Below, piece by piece: positions 1-8,249 of a DNA stretch of 64,000 nucleotides. The stretch covers positions 62,001 to 126,000 of the forward strand of contig PAAG01000016.1 of the NCBI GenBank assembly GCA_002698785.1, in the 5' to 3' direction. The notes under the pieces are model-generated. The model ran no database searches. It was not told the origin of the DNA and worked only from the letters and a program-made list of their open reading frames with translations. Source of the DNA: Verrucomicrobiales bacterium. Its GTDB lineage: Bacteria; Verrucomicrobiota; Verrucomicrobiia; Verrucomicrobiales; DEV007. Both the position numbers and the translations under genes were made by a program. How positions within the stretch are numbered: position 1 is the stretch's first letter; every line of letters starts with the position of its first letter.

Positions 1-2019
1 CTCAGCAGCGAAGGCTTGCCGGTCATAACCAACGAATTTCAGCTCCCCGACTCCGAGCAAGTCGTGACCTACATCATGCCTCTCGCTTATCTTTCCTCAG
101 AGGCGGCAGCAGAGTTGTTTACCAATATCGTCGAACTGCATCCCTACGGAAAGATCGTTCCGCTTGAGAATGCTTCGGCACTGGTGATTACGGAGAACGC
201 CCCCGTAATTCGACGCCTCATCGAGTTGAGAAATAATCTCGACGTGAGCCCTATCAAGACGGAAACAGAGTCCTTTCAGCTTGAGCGGGCAGACTCCGAG
301 AAGGTAGTGGAAGCGCTCATCGATATCCTCGGTCTGGATCAGCAGACAACGACCACATCTACCCAGGCTCAACCGGGACAACAGCCACGCCAGCAGAATC
401 CGAACCCTGAAGCGGCACAATCGCCAGACAACCTGATCCCTTCTCAAAACCGCGCCAGTGCGAACTATGCAAAGGCAAACAGTCCGCAGCCTCGAGTGCG
501 GGCAATCACTCGCGCAAACCGAGTCCTGGTAGTCGCGACTCCGACCGACATGCAGTACATCACGGACATCATCACCCATCTGGATGCTCCTGTCGAAAGA
601 GTGAATTACATGCGTCGGAAGCTCCGTTTCATCGCGGTAAATGACTTTCTACAAATCGCGGGCAACGTCATCCAACGAGTGCACAATGGCGAAGAGGGAG
701 ACTCTCAAACCCAGATCGCAGGTGGCCAGCAAAATCAGCAGAACCAACAGAACAACAACACCTTCGGGAATAATAACAACAACAACAATAATAATCTCGG
801 AGGTTCGAGCTTCGGTTCGGGCGGTGCGACTGGCAATCTCGGAAATGCTGGCTCAGATCAAGCGGCGGCCCCTTCCTCCGTGGTGATCGGCAAAACGCTT
901 CTCGTAGCTGACAATGTCCAGAACATGCTGATCGCATCTGGACCTCCAGAACATCTTATGCTCATCGAAGAAATTCTCGATGAGATGGACATCAGGCCAC
1001 AGCAAATTCAGATTTCAGCTCTGATAGCGCAATTGAATCTCGGCGACGATTTTGAGTTCGGGTTCGACCTTCTGAGGACACTAGAATCCCCCGGGACCTC
1101 TCCAGACTTCAACGGAGGAGGCTCCTTTCTCTCCCGAGCTGGTCAGTCTCAGGCACTCGCCGATTTATCCACCCTGACTGATCCAGCAAATCTAATTTCC
1201 GCCGCTGCTCAGGGATTCACTTTCTACGGACAGATCAACCCTCACCTGGATACATTCATCTCAGCTCTCAACAGCACAAACCGCTTCAAAGTTCTCTCCC
1301 GACCAACGGTATACACGGTAAACAATCGTCAGGCAGTGATTGAGACGGGTCAGCGCGTCGCGGTTCCAAGCAGCACACTTTCCTCCATCGATGTCGATAA
1401 CAACAACCCGAATCAGGTTGTCACTGCAAATATCGACTACATCAACGTCGTGTTAAGCGTCTCCGTGATCCCTCTGATCAACTCAGAAGGCGAGATCACT
1501 CTGCAGATCCAGCAGAGAAACGATGATATCGTGGGTCAGCAGCTCATCGGTAACAACTCTGTTCCCACTATTGGAACACAGACCTTGGGAACCACAATCA
1601 TCGTGGACGATGGCGGAACCGTTCTCCTTGGCGGACTGATCAGCGAAGGCGACAGCAAAGCGGAATCTGGCATTCCACTTTTCGCAAGCCTCCCTCTTGT
1701 TGGACGAGTCTTCGGCTCTACCTTGGACAATGTGAATCGCCAGGAGCTGTTGATCTTTATCCAACCGAAAATCATCAATGATAAGTGCGAGCATGAGTTC
1801 GTCGACGACGATATGATAACTCGCACTCGAGTTGGTCAATCCGCCGAGGAATTTGCCGTTAACGCAGACAATAATGTCGAGCTATTCGATTCTCAGGATT
1901 TCAACTCCCCCGAAAAGCGTATCAATTTCTTCAAGAACCTCTTCAAGAAAAAGGAAACGCCAAAGGCGATGCCAGCCGTTCGGGCCGTTCCAATCGAACC
2001 TGCTCCAGACGGATATTAA
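1..2019 (+). CDS. gspD: Type II secretion system secretin GspD (5' truncated)
   Basis: Outer-membrane secretin that forms the multimeric exit channel of a type II secretion or type IV-pilus-like machine. The reading frame is open to the first base of the window, so the N-terminus lies outside. Visible parts in order: ring-building N domains of alternating helix and strand (about residues 20-80, 90-200 and 200-330 of the visible part), with a Gln/Asn-rich low-complexity linker inside the third, then the secretin core with its typical segment around 'VLSRPTVYTVNNRQA' and the 'GGTVLLGGLI' strand, then a polar tail. The gene converges on the pseudopilin gene, and the two stop codons overlap by a few bases (2016-2019). 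Genes for the ATPase, platform protein and pseudopilins follow on the other strand, which supports the assignment. The Asn run is coded by AAC/AAT triplets. Confidence 0.93.
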   Translation, partial: LSSEGLPVITNEFQLPDSEQVVTYIMPLAYLSSEAAAELFTNIVELHPYGKIVPLENASALVITENAPVIRRLIELRNNLDVSPIKTETESFQLERADSEKVVEALIDILGLDQQTTTTSTQAQPGQQPRQQNPNPEAAQSPDNLIPSQNRASANYAKANSPQPRVRAITRANRVLVVATPTDMQYITDIITHLDAPVERVNYMRRKLRFIAVNDFLQIAGNVIQRVHNGEEGDSQTQIAGGQQNQQNQQNNNTFGNNNNNNNNNLGGSSFGSGGATGNLGNAGSDQAAAPSSVVIGKTLLVADNVQNMLIASGPPEHLMLIEEILDEMDIRPQQIQISALIAQLNLGDDFEFGFDLLRTLESPGTSPDFNGGGSFLSRAGQSQALADLSTLTDPANLISAAAQGFTFYGQINPHLDTFISALNSTNRFKVLSRPTVYTVNNRQAVIETGQRVAVPSSTLSSIDVDNNNPNQVVTANIDYINVVLSVSVIPLINSEGEITLQIQQRNDDIVGQQLIGNNSVPTIGTQTLGTTIIVDDGGTVLLGGLISEGDSKAESGIPLFASLPLVGRVFGSTLDNVNRQELLIFIQPKIINDKCEHEFVDDDMITRTRVGQSAEEFAVNADNNVELFDSQDFNSPEKRINFFKNLFKKKETPKAMPAVRAVPIEPAPDGY

Positions 2020-2534
2020 TCCGCAACGAACGTCTCCTCTTCCGCGAGACCGGTGAGAACGTTGAACCGGAGAATTGTGTAGGAGTTCCCGACCGAAAAG
2101 CGCACTCCGAGAGGTTCGCTTAAGCCTGACTCCCGAAAAGTCCAGACGTAGTCCTGGGTAAGTTTCTGCCACTTCACGGCACCGGGAGGCCACACTTCCA
2201 TCACAACTCCGGATGGAACGGGGAAATACTCCGCATTGTCCTCTCGAAACACCATCCCTACTCCGGCGGGCCCATCCCCGGGTGAATCCGCCAATTCAAC
2301 CCCTCTCGGACCAAACCGAATGAAACGGTTCTTCCTGAAGGCATAGGATTCACGCTTCGCTTTCAAAGCCGCAAGGCGTATATTATCCGCCGCTTCGGTA
2401 AGAATTTCCTCAGTGCGGCTGTCGTCGAACCTTACGACGAAAAAGCCCAGGAACATCGCCATGATCCCGAGAACGATAATCGTCTCGAGAAGGGTAAACC
2501 CGCAAGAGCGAGGTTTACCAGTTACCAATGTCAT
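2016..2534 (-). CDS. Type II secretion pseudopilin, GspH-like
   Basis: Minor pseudopilin of the type II secretion pseudopilus. It has the prepilin leader: a short basic segment, then 'GFTLLETI' with the cleavage Gly and Glu at +5, followed by a hydrophobic helix (about residues 12-36). The rest is a beta-rich globular domain of about 130 residues, a size that fits GspH/FimT. It overlaps the end of gspG by about 20 bases, indicating translational coupling, and is the last gene of gspE-F-G-H. It needs a prepilin peptidase for processing, and none is in the window. The exact subclass (H, I or J) is inferred from length and position only. Confidence 0.8.
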   Translation of the reverse strand: MTLVTGKPRSCGFTLLETIIVLGIMAMFLGFFVVRFDDSRTEEILTEAADNIRLAALKAKRESYAFRKNRFIRFGPRGVELADSPGDGPAGVGMVFREDNAEYFPVPSGVVMEVWPPGAVKWQKLTQDYVWTFRESGLSEPLGVRFSVGNSYTILRFNVLTGLAEEETFVAD

Positions 2535-2940
2535 CTTCGGTTCCCTCTTGCCCGTCCTTGCCTAGAGAGTAGATGTCGTAGGAATCCGGGTTGTGCTTTC
2601 CGGGATAGCGATACTGATACTTATTACCCCATGGGTCAAAGATCGCCTGCTCGGGCACAAACTGCTTCCAGCGCTGTGGAATCGGTGCCTCGGTTGGTTT
2701 CTTAACAAGAGCGTCAAGTCCCTGCGAAGTAGTGGGATACATCGTCCCCATCGTCTTGTATCGAATGAGGTTCGTCCGGAGAGTCTGGATGTTCCCCTTT
2801 ACAGTGGCATCCTCCGCATCGCCAAAAACGTCGGTCATCATGAAGACGCCCATACCCACCAGTAATGATATGATTCCAAGTACCAGAAGCATCTCCATCA
2901 GGGTGAATGCTTTTCTCAATTGACGAACAGGGGCCTTCAT
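2515..2940 (-). CDS. gspG: Type II secretion major pseudopilin GspG
   Basis: Major pseudopilin that builds the periplasmic pseudopilus. The N-terminus has the methylation/cleavage motif 'AFTLMEMLLVLG' with an Ala in place of the usual Gly before the cleaved bond. The C-terminal domain is the typical GspG fold with 'YPTTSQGLDAL', 'DPWGNKYQYRYPG' and the calcium-loop-like end 'SLGKDGQEGTEDDIGNW'. At 141 residues it has the usual GspG length. It lies 19 bases downstream of gspF and overlaps the next pseudopilin, so it is part of one operon. Confidence 0.93.
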   Translation of the reverse strand: MKAPVRQLRKAFTLMEMLLVLGIISLLVGMGVFMMTDVFGDAEDATVKGNIQTLRTNLIRYKTMGTMYPTTSQGLDALVKKPTEAPIPQRWKQFVPEQAIFDPWGNKYQYRYPGKHNPDSYDIYSLGKDGQEGTEDDIGNW

Positions 2941-2959
2941 TCCTTAAGGGTACCAAGTG

Positions 2960-4225
2960 TCACCGATTTCGCAAGACTGAAATGGTATCGTAAATCACCG
3001 AAATCATCATATAGGCCATGACCCCCACCAATCCAGACATCAGCAGAATAATGGCAGGCTGAATGATAGACGCCACCCGATCGATTGCCCTCTCAAACTC
3101 TCTGTCGAGCCGCTCTCCAGCCTTCGACATCGAAGTATTCAGTTGCCCGGTGTCTTCACCAATTCGCACCATATCAATGAGGCCACTTTCGAAAATTCCG
3201 GCCTTTTCCATACTTCGATTCAGCAGAGCTCCTTCCGAGACCTTATCAGAAATCTCTCCAATCTGCTCCTGCACGTACTGATTCGGAGTCGTGCCACGCA
3301 CCAGTTCAAGGGCTTTGACCAAAGGAAGCCCGTTCGTCAACAGGTTGGACAGAGTTTCCACAAACTGAACATTGAACCGGGTAATCAGCAGTCGCCCAAA
3401 AAGCGGAAGCTTCAGTTTCTTTTCATCCCAGGCCAATTTCACGGAAGGCTGCTTCATCATGACGAAAATCACCACGATGAGGATTACCAGAAAAGCGATG
3501 ATGCCGATCCAGTTCGCCTTCACGAATTCACCGGTAGCGAGCATAAAACTCGCAATCGGAGGAAGCGTCCCTCCTGTCGACTCGATGAGCCGACGAAGCT
3601 TTGGGATAAGAAAGAACACGAACATCGAAGTGACGACCAGGCCTGACACCACCAGAAAAGAAGGATAGATGAGAGCCGTCGCCAGCTTTCCTTTCAATTC
3701 TTGAAGCGTTGTGAGGTATTTGACTTGGCGCTTCAAAATATCGCCCAGCGCACCAGATACCTCCCCTGCCGAGACGAGGTTACAATATAGATCATTGAAA
3801 CTGGGAGATGCTGCCCGTAGAGCTGTCGCCAGGGGCACACCATCACGCACACGTTCGTAGCAGATGCCCGCCACCCGACGAATTCCTTCAGTTTCGCTTC
3901 GCTTAGCAATCGAATTCAGCGCGGTATCCAGTTGAACACCTGCGGTGAGCATGTCGCTCAATTCTTCGGTAAATTGAATGAGGTGCTTGGTGGAAAGTTT
4001 GTTCTCAGCAGACGCAGTCGGAGTTTTCTTTTTCTCAACCTCCCCTGCCTTCTTGGCCTTGTCCTTTTTGCGGGACGAAGACTTGGTTTTGTCTTCCACC
4101 AGCGAGAGGACCTGCATTCCCTTCTCATTCAAGCGACGTGTAGCCTCTCCTCGGTTTCCCGCGCTGAGTTCTCCCTCGCTAAGAGTCCCGTCCTTCTGCA
4201 AAACTTTGTAGCGAAACGTTATCAT
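2960..4225 (-). CDS. gspF: Type II secretion inner-membrane platform protein GspF
   Basis: Polytopic inner-membrane platform protein that couples the GspE ATPase to pseudopilus growth. I chose the ATG at 4225 ('MITFRYKVLQKDG'), which matches the normal GspF start; the longer frame to 4276 would overlap gspE. Order: a small N-terminal domain, a Lys-rich linker (about residues 45-70), then two GspF repeats (about 80-205 and 280-405), each followed by strongly hydrophobic segments (about 175-200, 230-255 and 385-410). The repeats carry the family signature 'SAGEVSGALGDIL' and its copy 'RIGEDTGQLN'. At 421 residues it is of typical length. It starts 16 bases after the gspE stop. Confidence 0.92.
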   Translation of the reverse strand: MITFRYKVLQKDGTLSEGELSAGNRGEATRRLNEKGMQVLSLVEDKTKSSSRKKDKAKKAGEVEKKKTPTASAENKLSTKHLIQFTEELSDMLTAGVQLDTALNSIAKRSETEGIRRVAGICYERVRDGVPLATALRAASPSFNDLYCNLVSAGEVSGALGDILKRQVKYLTTLQELKGKLATALIYPSFLVVSGLVVTSMFVFFLIPKLRRLIESTGGTLPPIASFMLATGEFVKANWIGIIAFLVILIVVIFVMMKQPSVKLAWDEKKLKLPLFGRLLITRFNVQFVETLSNLLTNGLPLVKALELVRGTTPNQYVQEQIGEISDKVSEGALLNRSMEKAGIFESGLIDMVRIGEDTGQLNTSMSKAGERLDREFERAIDRVASIIQPAIILLMSGLVGVMAYMMISVIYDTISVLRNR

Positions 4226-4241
4226 CACCAGGGCCGGAAAA

Positions 4242-5996
4242 TCAGGACAACTCCGTCGACGAGACCACTTCTTCAATCGTGGTATGCCCCTCGATGACTT
4301 TCCGCCATCCGTAGTCGCGCATATTCACGAAACCGTCAATCATCCCCTGCCGTTGCAGATCTTGTTTTGAAGCACCGCTCACGATCAATTCCTGTACCTT
4401 GTCGGTGATACGGAAAAGCTCATAGACAGCGGTTCGCCCGCGGTACCCTGTATGGGCGCACGCATCACATCCCGTCAGATTAGCTTCGTACACCTTGTCG
4501 GCATCTTGTAGCGGAAACCCGACTGAACGGAGAAACTCTTCGGTGTAATGCCCTGGCACCCTGCATTCCGGACAGAGGCGCCGAACGAGTCGCTGTGCAA
4601 TAAAGGCACGAACTGAAGCAGCGATCAAGAACGGCTCGACCCCCATGTCAACGAGACGGGTGATTCCTCCAATTGAGTCATTGGTGTGAAGGGTGCTGAA
4701 CACCAAGTGCCCGGTAAGAGCTGCCTGAACGGCAATTTCAGCGGTCTCAAGGTCACGAATCTCACCGACCATTATCACATTCGGGTCTCCCCGCAGGATG
4801 CTTCGAAGTCCTGATGCAAAAGTCAGGTTGATTTCTGGCTTCACAGCAATCTGCACAGCGCCTTCCAGCCTGTTCTCGACCGGATCCTCGATCGTTACGA
4901 TCTTTGTATCTTCGTTGTTAAGGACGGAAAGAAAGCAGAAAAGACTCGTAGATTTACCACACCCAGTCGGGCCGGTAACCAGAACGATTCCATTGGGCCT
5001 CGAAAGGATCTTATCAACATCCCTTCTGAGATCGGGAAACATCTGGAGCCGCTCAATATTGAACTGCTCCTGTCCGAGAAGACGAATACTGATACTTTCA
5101 CCCTCGATGCCGGGAATAGTGGCAACACGGGTATCAATCGGAGCGCCACCTACTTGAAGAGCAATACGGCCATCCTGTGGCTTCCGTTTCTCTGCGATAT
5201 CAAGACCTGCCATCAACTTGATCCTCGCTATCACCGAACTCATCAGAGCTACAATATTGTCTGGCACGGGCACTTTACGAAGAACGCCGTCTACCCTGTA
5301 GCGAACTCGCAAGTCGTTCCGCAGTGGCTCGATATGGATATCGGTCGCCCTTTGCTTCAGCGCTTCGTTCAGGATCTGGTTCACAAACTTAACGACGCTG
5401 GCCTCTTCGTCTTCGTCGTCGATGACGTTGATCTCTTCCTTGAAACTGAATTCGTCAGAATCCCAGTCTCGATTCGCAAGAAGATCGTCAAAAATATCCC
5501 CCCCGACACCATACAGTTTCTGCAGCCCTCCGAGGACACGGCGGCGAGGTGAGAGAACCCACCGCAGCGGACAATTGATTGCACGGCGAACGAGCTGCCG
5601 ATCCATGCTGGAAAACGGATCGTAATGAGCCACTTCCATCATGACTGGGTAAACTTCGCCGTCCTCTTTCTCGCCCAGTTCCACTCTCAGAGGCAACACC
5701 TTGTGTTTGATAGCTACCGGTGGCTGACAGATTTTCTTTAGGATATCAGCGTTCCCTTCGTCCACTATCGGATCTTCCACCCATGGCAGATTGAGTCGAG
5801 CGGCAAGCTTTTCCCCAAAGGTATTCTCGGAAAGTTCGACGTTGTCCAGGACCCAATCAATCAGCGAACCTCCGTTCGCAAACTGATCCCGCATTGCGTC
5901 CAAATCGACAGAAAGCGACAGATCCTGCTCTGCCGCCTCACTGATCAGAGCCGCCACGCGGTCAAATCCACTTGTTACACTTCCGTCGACAATCAT
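4242..5996 (-). CDS. gspE: Type II secretion ATPase GspE
   Basis: Cytoplasmic hexameric ATPase that powers pseudopilus assembly. The N-terminal part (about residues 1-160) is a GspE/PilB N domain. The ATPase core shows Walker A 'GPTGCGKST' near residue 340, the Asp box 'TIEDPVE', Walker B with 'VGEIRDLETAE' near 407, and a His box 'TGHLVFSTLHTND'. A four-cysteine zinc site follows (CPEC near 480 and CDAC about 35 residues later). At 584 residues it fits GspE/PilB. It is the first gene of the gspE-F-G-H run; the next gene upstream belongs to the DUF1501 operon. Confidence 0.94.
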   Translation of the reverse strand: MIVDGSVTSGFDRVAALISEAAEQDLSLSVDLDAMRDQFANGGSLIDWVLDNVELSENTFGEKLAARLNLPWVEDPIVDEGNADILKKICQPPVAIKHKVLPLRVELGEKEDGEVYPVMMEVAHYDPFSSMDRQLVRRAINCPLRWVLSPRRRVLGGLQKLYGVGGDIFDDLLANRDWDSDEFSFKEEINVIDDEDEEASVVKFVNQILNEALKQRATDIHIEPLRNDLRVRYRVDGVLRKVPVPDNIVALMSSVIARIKLMAGLDIAEKRKPQDGRIALQVGGAPIDTRVATIPGIEGESISIRLLGQEQFNIERLQMFPDLRRDVDKILSRPNGIVLVTGPTGCGKSTSLFCFLSVLNNEDTKIVTIEDPVENRLEGAVQIAVKPEINLTFASGLRSILRGDPNVIMVGEIRDLETAEIAVQAALTGHLVFSTLHTNDSIGGITRLVDMGVEPFLIAASVRAFIAQRLVRRLCPECRVPGHYTEEFLRSVGFPLQDADKVYEANLTGCDACAHTGYRGRTAVYELFRITDKVQELIVSGASKQDLQRQGMIDGFVNMRDYGWRKVIEGHTTIEEVVSSTELS

Positions 5997-6110
5997 CTAT
6001 GGGATACAAAGGGGAGATGATACCTGCACGACGGGATGCCTCAAATGCTTTATGCCCGGAAGTTCGAACCAAAGCATACTTACCTCCCTGAGGTAGAGGC
6101 AGTCGTCTTT

Positions 6111-6701
6111 TCAACTACCCTTTGTCATAGCATCCTGCCCGGATATCTCCAGATCATCATCAGTCCAGAGAATCTTATCAGGCCCTGCTGAACGCACCTC
6201 CAGTATTTTTGAAGAAACAGGATGAAAATGAAATGGAGTTCCCCATCGATCAACGAGTTCCCCTTTTTCATTCAGCGAAGGGTGATCCGGCGGAATTAAA
6301 GCCAACTTCTTCGAATTCCCACCCGTAAGCGCTCTCATGATGTCCACATTCTCTCCGCCACTTGGAATCGACCGAAATACTCTGGAATGAAAGCGGATGA
6401 TCTCCTCCACACATTGTAGATCCTCGAAAGGGTCCTGACTCTCATCGAGCAGATGGGAAATGACTTCCGCCATCTCTGGAACGACCTGGACACCCGAGGG
6501 GTGTGGCGACGTCACGTTAAACGTAGCCGTGGGCTTGAGTAGTTCCCTCTCCTCGACAGAGATTTGATCCTTCGAGCCCTCCACCCCCGAAGCGATCCCC
6601 GCTTGGGAAGTGGAAGATCCGACGCGAATCATGGCCAGGCACCCTAGCGCTAATAGCACGAGGGCACCAACAAGCATGAACACTGGAAACTTCGATTTCA
6701 T
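6111..6701 (-). CDS. Membrane-anchored protein with a GspG-like C-terminal domain
   Basis: I do not recognise a named family. The ATG at 6701 lies 6 bases after the DUF1501 stop; the frame also has a TTG at 6707. Residues about 5-25 form one hydrophobic anchor without a prepilin cleavage motif. The C-terminal part contains 'LVDRWGTPFHFHPVS' and 'RSAGPDKILWTDDDL', very like the C-terminal end of major pseudopilins (DPWG, LGKDG, EDDI). This suggests an exported globular pseudopilin-like domain on a non-processed anchor. It is tightly coupled to the DUF1501 and DUF1800 genes upstream, so it probably acts with them. The role is unknown. Confidence 0.75.
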   Translation of the reverse strand: MKSKFPVFMLVGALVLLALGCLAMIRVGSSTSQAGIASGVEGSKDQISVEERELLKPTATFNVTSPHPSGVQVVPEMAEVISHLLDESQDPFEDLQCVEEIIRFHSRVFRSIPSGGENVDIMRALTGGNSKKLALIPPDHPSLNEKGELVDRWGTPFHFHPVSSKILEVRSAGPDKILWTDDDLEISGQDAMTKGS

Positions 6702-6707
6702 CCGCAA

Positions 6708-8207
6708 TCACACCACGTAATTGACCAGAGAAGATCCACCAAACGGATCTTCAAATCGGCCAAGATTCGGGAATACCACAGAAAGGTCTGGTACATCAAG
6801 CCAATTTCCCGCGACAGCAGCATATTGATCGACAGAGGTAGAAGGAATCCAGCGCCCCCGAGTCGTTCCAGCATCAATTCCCGCGTTGACCAAAAGAGGC
6901 GGGAACTCGCCGAAGACCTTCCCGCCATCGACTGGACCACCCATCACGATCTGGTGCCCACCCCAGCCATGGTCAGAACCTGAGCCATTCACATCGGTTC
7001 CATTCGGAGTCAGCGTGCGGGTGAAGTCGGAATGCGAGATCAACATCACGTTGTCATCATCACCTACCGCTTTGACGGCTGCATTGAATCCAGCGAGCGC
7101 TTTTGACAAATCCCCCATCAGACTTCCATGAGCAGAAATCTGGTTCTGGTGAGTGTCGTATCCGCCAGCTGAACAGAAGAAAATCTGACGACTGTTTCCG
7201 AGTGAGCTCCGGCCGGAAATCAATTTGGCGATCATCTTGAGTTGGTTGGCCACACCACTCGTCGCGCCCACATTATCGAACGCCGTATCGATAGCCGCCT
7301 CTTGAGAAGCAGCAACAGCATCGTTCACGATTCCCTCGTTGATCCGCGAAGTCTTCACAACATCGTTGTAACCTTCCTCCAGCAAATGGGCGTGCACGTA
7401 GTCTGTGACCGCATCAAAAGCCTGTAGACGTCGACCATTGTTGTTGTTCAGATAGTCTCCCGTGTTCGAATCGATCGCATTCGCATAGTCAGTCCCATAT
7501 CCAGACAAAGCGATGGCACCATTCGAGGTCACCGCATACTGGCTCACCGACTCGCCTACCTGTAGGGAATTGATCCCAGCCAGCGAAATCGACAATGAAA
7601 CCGATCCCCCTTGGCTACCAGCCAGGAGATCGGCTGCACGACCTCCCCACCCCGTCCGGAATGGTTGATCTGGCAGAGAACTCTGCCACTGAATCTGCTG
7701 GTCTGAATGAGAATACAGCTGAGGTGGTAGCAATCCCGCTTTGTCGGGATCGAGATAGTCCGTTCGAGAAACGGGCCAGGAAAGGGTTCCCACATTTGCA
7801 ACAAAGGACAAATCCCCCGAGTTATACAAACTGGCCACTTCTCCCATTTCCGGGTGCACCCCGTAAGGATCACCGGTTCCTGTCAAAGGAATCGACGAAC
7901 CAACAGCGGGATCTACATCCGGATCCGTTGGGTCCAGAATACCGAGAATACCACGATTTGATTTGTAGTTAGCGTACTCTGGATGCCCAGATTGAGGGAT
8001 TAGAGTGTTGTTGGAATCATTCCCCCCATACAGGAAGAGAACGACCAGAGCCTTGTAGCCTGGTGCAGGACCGCCCTGAGCCAGGGAAGCCTGCATCATC
8101 TTCAGGTGTGCAAGAGTGTTCACGACTCCAGTCAGTGCCATCGTCGAGCAGGCAGAGCGCCCGAGGAAATTCCGGCGAGTAAGGTAATCTGCGCTTTTCT
8201 TTTTCAT
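6708..8207 (-). CDS. DUF1501 family protein, Tat-exported
   Basis: Member of the DUF1501 family (alkaline-phosphatase-like fold), which is abundant in Planctomycetota and Verrucomicrobiota; its reaction is not established. The N-terminus has a twin-arginine signal ('TRRNFLGRSA') and a hydrophobic stretch to about residue 45. Family segments include 'ALVVLFLYGGNDSNNT' near 50 and the Asp/His-rich 'NGSGSDHGWGGHQIVMGG' near 415, a likely metal-binding site. At 499 residues it has the usual length. It lies 42 bases after the DUF1800 gene, and this DUF1800-DUF1501 order is a known pairing. Export of the folded protein by Tat, perhaps then by the adjacent type II system, is inference. Confidence 0.92.
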   Translation of the reverse strand: MKKKSADYLTRRNFLGRSACSTMALTGVVNTLAHLKMMQASLAQGGPAPGYKALVVLFLYGGNDSNNTLIPQSGHPEYANYKSNRGILGILDPTDPDVDPAVGSSIPLTGTGDPYGVHPEMGEVASLYNSGDLSFVANVGTLSWPVSRTDYLDPDKAGLLPPQLYSHSDQQIQWQSSLPDQPFRTGWGGRAADLLAGSQGGSVSLSISLAGINSLQVGESVSQYAVTSNGAIALSGYGTDYANAIDSNTGDYLNNNNGRRLQAFDAVTDYVHAHLLEEGYNDVVKTSRINEGIVNDAVAASQEAAIDTAFDNVGATSGVANQLKMIAKLISGRSSLGNSRQIFFCSAGGYDTHQNQISAHGSLMGDLSKALAGFNAAVKAVGDDDNVMLISHSDFTRTLTPNGTDVNGSGSDHGWGGHQIVMGGPVDGGKVFGEFPPLLVNAGIDAGTTRGRWIPSTSVDQYAAVAGNWLDVPDLSVVFPNLGRFEDPFGGSSLVNYVV

Positions 8208-8249
8208 GATAAGTTTTCTTTTGAATTTTTGTTAGTTTCTCCACTCGCC

